A stretch of 20,169 nt of DNA from Gracilaria caudata (Eukaryota > Rhodophyta > Florideophyceae > Gracilariales > Gracilariaceae), in assembly GCA_030374735.1 (NCBI GenBank), contig JASCIV010000439.1:1-20169 (forward strand), in the 5' to 3' direction. The notes beneath the pieces were generated by a model. That model was not told the DNA's origin. It saw only the letters and a list, made by a program, of their open reading frames with translations, and made no database searches. The first letter of the stretch is position 1. The number at the start of each line of letters is the position of its first letter. A program made the position numbers and the translations under genes. Shown here piece by piece: positions 16,068 to 20,169 of this stretch.

Positions 16068-17209
16068 CTATTTAGATAGATGCACCCTGGTAGTGTCCAC
16101 ATGCTTGTGTTTTGGGTATCGGTTTGTAGTGCACCACAGCTCACTTCTCGGGCAAGACCCCCTTGCCATCCTGTGGAAGAATGAACTCTCGAGTTCACCT
16201 AGTGTACAACCCACTTCCAGGTTTTGTATTGCGTAACTCAAAGTACTACGATACTTGTACACCGCGGGGTAAGAGGGCGAGCCCACCACCAGTTCGCCCT
16301 TGGACAAAAATCTCCCGCCTGTACATGACAAAACCTAATCCATGAGTCCCGAGACTAGTCTTAGGTGGTGGGTCGCAGCCTTGCGTCTCTGATCATCATA
16401 TTATTTTCTATGCCCATACAGCATGTATTGCACTCTGTTCCCATTCCACATTGTCTCGAGTCCATGACGGGAGGCGAACAAGTGCAAATACGTTTGGCAG
16501 AACGAGTTCAGGCCCTTGCCGATGCTCACCCGCAATCAGGGCAATCATGGCACGAAGACCTTCGAAGACTCGCTTAGATTGCTCTTGAGAACGACGTCTA
16601 GTCAAGTCTACTCACCCATGTATGAGGTTTGAAAGGAAATAGGCGTTTCTAGAAAACAACTAAAATTTAAGCAGGAGTGGTTTGAAGCCGGTGTGACTCA
16701 CTTGTAGTGTAGCGTTCCTACCCTTGTGACTCTTCGTGCGATGTCTGCCACAGTAAAAATGTTTTCGTCTGAAAGAAGCATGTTGCCCATGCTTCTGGTC
16801 TTGGATGCGCTCAGCAACAGGCGTACTGTAGCTGGTAGTAGTGATGCAGACAGCACAGAGTGACCTCGTCATCTCAGGCAAACAATGCGCATGCCAGCAT
16901 TCTGACAAATGCTTGAGAGTAAAATGCTCGTGTTCCGACATTGCTGTTCATGGGCTCACATGTATCAAGTTCCGGACGTAAGTTACAGTACACATCTATC
17001 TTCTTCTTGCAGTCTGCTACACTGATTGCGCGTAGCAGGTGGACTGTTTCGAGACAAGTCTCTCTTACTGTGGACCTCGTGTATTTCGACTTATAGAAAG
17101 CTGTGTCAACAAATGAATTGGAAGACATATCGATGTCGAAGAGAAACTCATGTGTGTGCTCACTTTTCTCATCAACATGGGCATCTGGTTTTATGTGATG
17201 ATGATCATC
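16068..17209 (-). CDS. multi-exon hypothetical gene, partial model
   Basis: Four minus-strand blocks read like exons. (a) 17209-17069: DDHHHIKPDAHVDEKSEHTH, EFLFDIDMSSNSFVDTAFYK, SKYTRST, then donor GTAAGA. (b) about 16941-16702: LKHLSECWHAHCLPEMTRSL, CAVC, KHFYCGRHRTKSHKGRNATL, then donor GTGAGT. (c) about 16607-16420: SKRVFEGLRAMIALIAGEHR, QGPELVLPNVFALVRLPSWT, NVEWEQSAIHA, then donor GTATGG. (d) 16334-16068, after acceptor GGATTAG: GGRFLSKGELVVGSPSYPAV, YKYRSTLSYAIQNLEVGCTL, stop TAG 16068-16070. The c-to-d join (85-bp intron 16335-16419) is phase 0 on both sides. Joins a-b and b-c have several possible acceptors, and I could not fix them. Block b has clustered Cys/His that may bind zinc. 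No family recognised; the start lies upstream of 17209 and was not found. Confidence 0.4.
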
Positions 17210-17705
17210 TCATTGAAAACCGTGCTGAACTATCTTCCTCGACGCAGGTTTACAGTACCAGAGCTCATCACTGTGAGAGCTTACTAAGGTTCTATCATAT
17301 TAAATGATTTCTATCTGCTCGCCAGTGTCCCGTATGGCACCCTCTAAACTAAGGAGGACGACAGTCGTTATCGGTCACGAACATCAGCACACTGCTTGTA
17401 GTTGGAAAGATACAGGTGATTCTCGTCATTTCCTATGAATTTAATACAATTAGCCTAAACAACAATATGAATATACAAGATGACTTGGGCTCACCACACC
17501 ACTGATGAAAACGGGCAACGCTGTGCAGATTCGGTACCAGTATGTCTGGAAATCGGGGAGCGTATCGCGATCTGTGACCCATCTCGCCCAAGCGACATGC
17601 ATCTTTGTCCCTTTCTAAATCTAAGCTTAAGAGCAGCATTTTCATTGGCGCATCGTCAGGTGTACTTCACGGATGACGGCAATGGATTCAACTGATGAAT
17701 GGAAA
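17210..17705. other. spacer downstream of the kinase gene, no supported gene
   Basis: Only short motif-less ORFs on both strands. It should contain the 3' UTR of the kinase gene (stop at 17706) and perhaps 5' exons of the gene at 16068-17209. Confidence 0.4.
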
Positions 17706-19967
17706 TCAATCGAAATGGAGAACTTCCTTGATATTCTTCAGTGTTTCCGTGATATCCGAGAAGTCCGGACGCATGACCATCTGTTGGTGCCAACAAGCTT
17801 GAATAAGCGATTTGACTCGAGCGGGAACTTCGTCTCCTGGCTCAAAAGCTGGCCGTTCTCCTCTAAATGCAACTTTTTGCATAAGTTGCATCGGTTCCAC
17901 AGATCGTCCGAATGGGATTCTGCCGCAGAAAATCTCCCAACATACAATTCCGAAGCTGTACACATCCGCTTTCTGCAAGTATGGTTCGCCGTTGATTACT
18001 TCCGGTGCCATGGTTATCAGTGATCCGGTGAGACCTCCCCCACCAGGTACAAGTGACTGTTGAGCAGAGTTAAGCTTGGAGAGACCAAAATCGATAATCG
18101 TTCCCTTGAAAGTACCATCATTCTGTTGTTCCACAAGAATGTTCTGCGATTTCAAGTCACGATGAAGTACGACTGGTTCTCTTCCGTGCAAATACCGCAT
18201 CCCAAGCGCGATGTCTTGTATTAGTTGAAGTTTTTGTCTTAGATTAAGAGCAGGTTTTCGTCGTCCATGCAGCAGTTGAAACAAACTCCCTCCGTTGATG
18301 AGAGAGCTGACAATACAAAGCGGATATCTTGGGTCCACGCATGCACCCATGTACAAGAGACAGTTAGGATGTCGAATCGACTTTAGAAGCGAAACTTCTG
18401 ATAGGAAGCGCATGCGGTTCCAGGCCATGTCAACTCCCTCCTCCCCGGCGACAGAATTATGAACGCCGCCGTTGATGTTACCCATCATACTATCGAATTC
18501 TGGTTCAAAGGACTCTCCATCCTGAAGATACCGACCCGGGGGAACCCCCACTTGGCCTGCAGCGCCTTCTACCGTCGTCGGTGCGACAGAAGTGGTTCCA
18601 TCGCTGTTCAGAATGAGCTGCGGTCCAGATTTGAAAACTTTAACAGCAACGGGAGAATCAAGCCATGTGCACTTCCATACAGTGGCAAAGGAGCCACTTC
18701 CGATTTGGCGTTGGAATTTGAGCTCATGGAAATCGATTTCAAAGCTACCGATAGCTCGATCGGTTAAGGTGCGTCGCGAACGGCGAGAAATAGGATGCGG
18801 CGAAGAACCTTCTCTTTGCTCGCGCTGATAAGACGTCGAAGACCAGCTGCCACTATCTTTCGAAGTCTGGGTATCCGACGGCGGATGTGTTGAAGCAGAT
18901 GCAACCGAAGCAGTCCTCTCGGACACATGATCGGATGGCAAAGGGGTGAGGGGTGGGAGCTGGCCAGTTTCAGCGGCAACGGCCGGTGGCAACATTGGGG
19001 TCGAACGTCTTGGGAGGGATTCAACGTGATCGTGCCAAAAGTCCGATGGGAAAATGCCGAGGCTCTCAAACTCCTTCGCAAGCAAACGTTTTTCGTTTTC
19101 AACTTTGAGACGTTCTATGCCAAGAGCGGTGTCGAAGCAAAGCCTGTCAAGCCAGGTCTTCACAACAGGATCGCGGGCGCACCATTTCGCAAAGTCCTCG
19201 AAGCCAATGACTCCGTCTTGATCGAGGTCATGCTCTACTAGTGTGCGGACGGAAAGCTCGTGGAGATCGTTGGGAGTGCAGCGGCGAAGACTGGTGAGAG
19301 ACTGGGCCTCCAAAGAATCGGAGGCCTTGAAGGTATGGCTCTCGGCAAAGTGGCTCATGACGACGAAAACCTTTTCGATTTCAGCTGCATTGAGGTTTCC
19401 AGAACTGTCAGTGTCGTACATGTGGAAAAGGTATCGAAGTCGTTCTTCTTCGCTGCCCTTTCCGAGGATGGTCATACCGGTAACGAATTCGCGGAGGCTG
19501 AGGGTCTCTTCACCGGTTGAATAGAAGAGGGACATGGCAAAGTTGTAGAGCGGCGATTCTTCGGAATGATGTTGGGGGTTGCTGATTATGGAGCGGAAAA
19601 GACTATAAAACTGTTCGCGAGTGAGGAAGCCACGGCCCTCTTCATCGAGCTCGTTGAACTTGCGTTTGAGCGCCGTGAGCTCCGAGACCTTCCAGCGTTG
19701 AAGGGCGGAGCCGGGACTATTGGCGAGCTCGACTAAACTTGGGCGACTTGCGTACGGGCTTGCTGGAGGGGTCTTGGCGGCTGGGGTGGTAGGAGTGGCG
19801 CTTTGCGGAGGCGGAGTACTGAGCTTGGTTGGTAGTGCGGGGCTTGGGCCGGTGGAAGAGGGCATGGAAGCGGTGTCGAGGGTGGAGGAAGTTCGAATCC
19901 AGACAGAAGGGTTGTCACCGTGCATGAGCGAGCGAGCGGAGGCGTCGGGTAGGCCGATACTCTCCAT
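17706..19967 (-). CDS. EF-hand/TKL protein kinase, probably calcium-regulated Ser/Thr kinase
   Basis: 753 residues from ATG at 19965-19967 to TGA at 17706-17708, no intron. Residues 1-90 are disordered, Pro/Ser/Thr-rich. Residues 95-265 form a calcineurin B/NCS-like EF-hand array: 108-119 (DEEGRGFLTREQ, Gln at position 12, degenerate), 149-160 (degenerate), 185-196 (DTDSSGNLNAAE, canonical), 247-258 (DLDQDGVIGFED, near canonical). A linker at 300-405 is rich in Ser/Pro. The kinase domain spans about 411-750: glycine loop GSGSFATV (423-430), VAVK with Lys443, Glu524 in FLSEV, HRDLKSQN (602-609), DFG (626-628), MAPE (653-656), DVYSFGIVCWEI (668-679). HRDLKSQN and the sequence style are TKL/Raf-like. 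An insert of about 70 residues (447-515) separates beta-3 from helix C. All catalytic residues are present, so activity is expected, presumably controlled by Ca2+ through the EF-hands. The frame stays open upstream to the contig end with protein-like sequence (LARWSELATFARTGLSQVSS), so the true start may be further 5'. Confidence 0.92.
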   Translation of the reverse strand: MESIGLPDASARSLMHGDNPSVWIRTSSTLDTASMPSSTGPSPALPTKLSTPPPQSATPTTPAAKTPPASPYASRPSLVELANSPGSALQRWKVSELTALKRKFNELDEEGRGFLTREQFYSLFRSIISNPQHHSEESPLYNFAMSLFYSTGEETLSLREFVTGMTILGKGSEEERLRYLFHMYDTDSSGNLNAAEIEKVFVVMSHFAESHTFKASDSLEAQSLTSLRRCTPNDLHELSVRTLVEHDLDQDGVIGFEDFAKWCARDPVVKTWLDRLCFDTALGIERLKVENEKRLLAKEFESLGIFPSDFWHDHVESLPRRSTPMLPPAVAAETGQLPPLTPLPSDHVSERTASVASASTHPPSDTQTSKDSGSWSSTSYQREQREGSSPHPISRRSRRTLTDRAIGSFEIDFHELKFQRQIGSGSFATVWKCTWLDSPVAVKVFKSGPQLILNSDGTTSVAPTTVEGAAGQVGVPPGRYLQDGESFEPEFDSMMGNINGGVHNSVAGEEGVDMAWNRMRFLSEVSLLKSIRHPNCLLYMGACVDPRYPLCIVSSLINGGSLFQLLHGRRKPALNLRQKLQLIQDIALGMRYLHGREPVVLHRDLKSQNILVEQQNDGTFKGTIIDFGLSKLNSAQQSLVPGGGGLTGSLITMAPEVINGEPYLQKADVYSFGIVCWEIFCGRIPFGRSVEPMQLMQKVAFRGERPAFEPGDEVPARVKSLIQACWHQQMVMRPDFSDITETLKNIKEVLHFD

Positions 19968-20154
19968 GCTGGCCGAGGCGTCGGCATCTTCGGAGGAGAC
20001 TTGTGAGAGGCCGGTGCGTGCGAAGGTGGCGAGCTCGCTCCAACGGGCGAGGGTAGAGGGAGCGGAGAGGTCAAGCGAGCGTGCGGGACAGAGTCGACGG
20101 GGAGGGGATGGGGAGGCGCGGGGAGGGCGCGCGCGCGAGCGCGCGGCGCTGGGG
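19968..20154 (-). other. possible 5' coding extension of the kinase gene
   Basis: In the kinase frame there is no stop and no ATG from 19967 to 20154. The part next to the assigned ATG reads RWSELATFARTGLSQVSSED and ADASAS, which looks coding; further out it becomes Pro/Arg/Ala low-complexity from CpG-rich DNA. Either the protein starts beyond the contig end, or this is a GC-rich 5' UTR. Confidence 0.45.
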
Positions 20155-20169
20155 CTGTCTCTTATACAC
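20155..20169. other. residual Nextera (Tn5 mosaic-end) sequencing adapter
   Basis: The last 15 bases, CTGTCTCTTATACAC, equal the first 15 bases of the 19-base Nextera/Tn5 mosaic end as it appears at the 3' end of read-through inserts. They sit exactly at the sequence end, so this is library adapter and not genome. Confidence 0.95.

Noticed and set aside
1..20169. CRISPR arrays, rRNA genes, bacterial operons or phage genes
   Set aside because: No regularly spaced repeats, rRNA motifs, Shine-Dalgarno-led gene strings or phage signatures were seen.

Overview
The window is nuclear DNA of a eukaryote. Reading frames stop and resume at GT...AG junctions (the clearest is a 97-bp intron in a zinc-finger gene), two hAT-type DNA transposons are present, and the largest protein joins EF-hands to a tyrosine-kinase-like (TKL) kinase. 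The phosphotransferase gene and its truncated relatives look most like the large APH-type kinase families of fungi, and the introns are short (44-122 bp in most models). A fungus or compact protist/alga is therefore likely, but I cannot name a species. Composition is mosaic: GC-rich at both ends, AT-rich from about 1.44 to 4.4 kb.

Layout. 1-597 (minus): 5'-proximal part of a coiled-coil protein running off the left edge. 598-1440: no convincing gene. 1440-4300: AT-rich DNA with a possible terminal exon (1505-1645), a truncated kinase-like C-terminus (2824-3042) inside a 400-bp segment repeated at 11.8-12.2 kb, and a spliced Cys-rich gene end (3687-4299, minus). 4337-5120: internally deleted hAT element. 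5323-5704: two copies of a 33-bp hairpin-forming repeat. 5760-8377: full-length hAT element with perfect 8-bp target duplications; its transposase frame is continuous but carries five stop codons. 8479-8558: two adjacent perfect hairpins. 8823-10005 (plus): APH-family kinase gene broken by one frameshift. 10343-10969 (plus): small three-exon gene. 11.2-12.2 kb: second, longer kinase-like remnant within duplicated blocks. 12292-12824 (minus): spliced C2H2 zinc-finger gene. 13654-14640 (minus): helical-repeat protein with an N-terminal CDK-type motif cluster. 15.2-17.2 kb: weak ORFs and a multi-exon minus-strand gene. 17706 to the right end (minus): EF-hand/TKL kinase.

The middle third (about 2.8-13.3 kb) behaves as a transposon and duplication zone: two related hAT copies, at least three repeat families used twice, and three APH/kinase-like sequences at different stages of decay. 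The flanks hold ordinary single-copy genes. No operon-like cooperation is visible. The kinase is the only gene whose biochemical role can be argued in detail.

The last 15 bases (20155-20169) match the Nextera transposon end, so the right edge is leftover library adapter and the contig really ends at 20154, probably inside the N-terminal coding region of the kinase gene.
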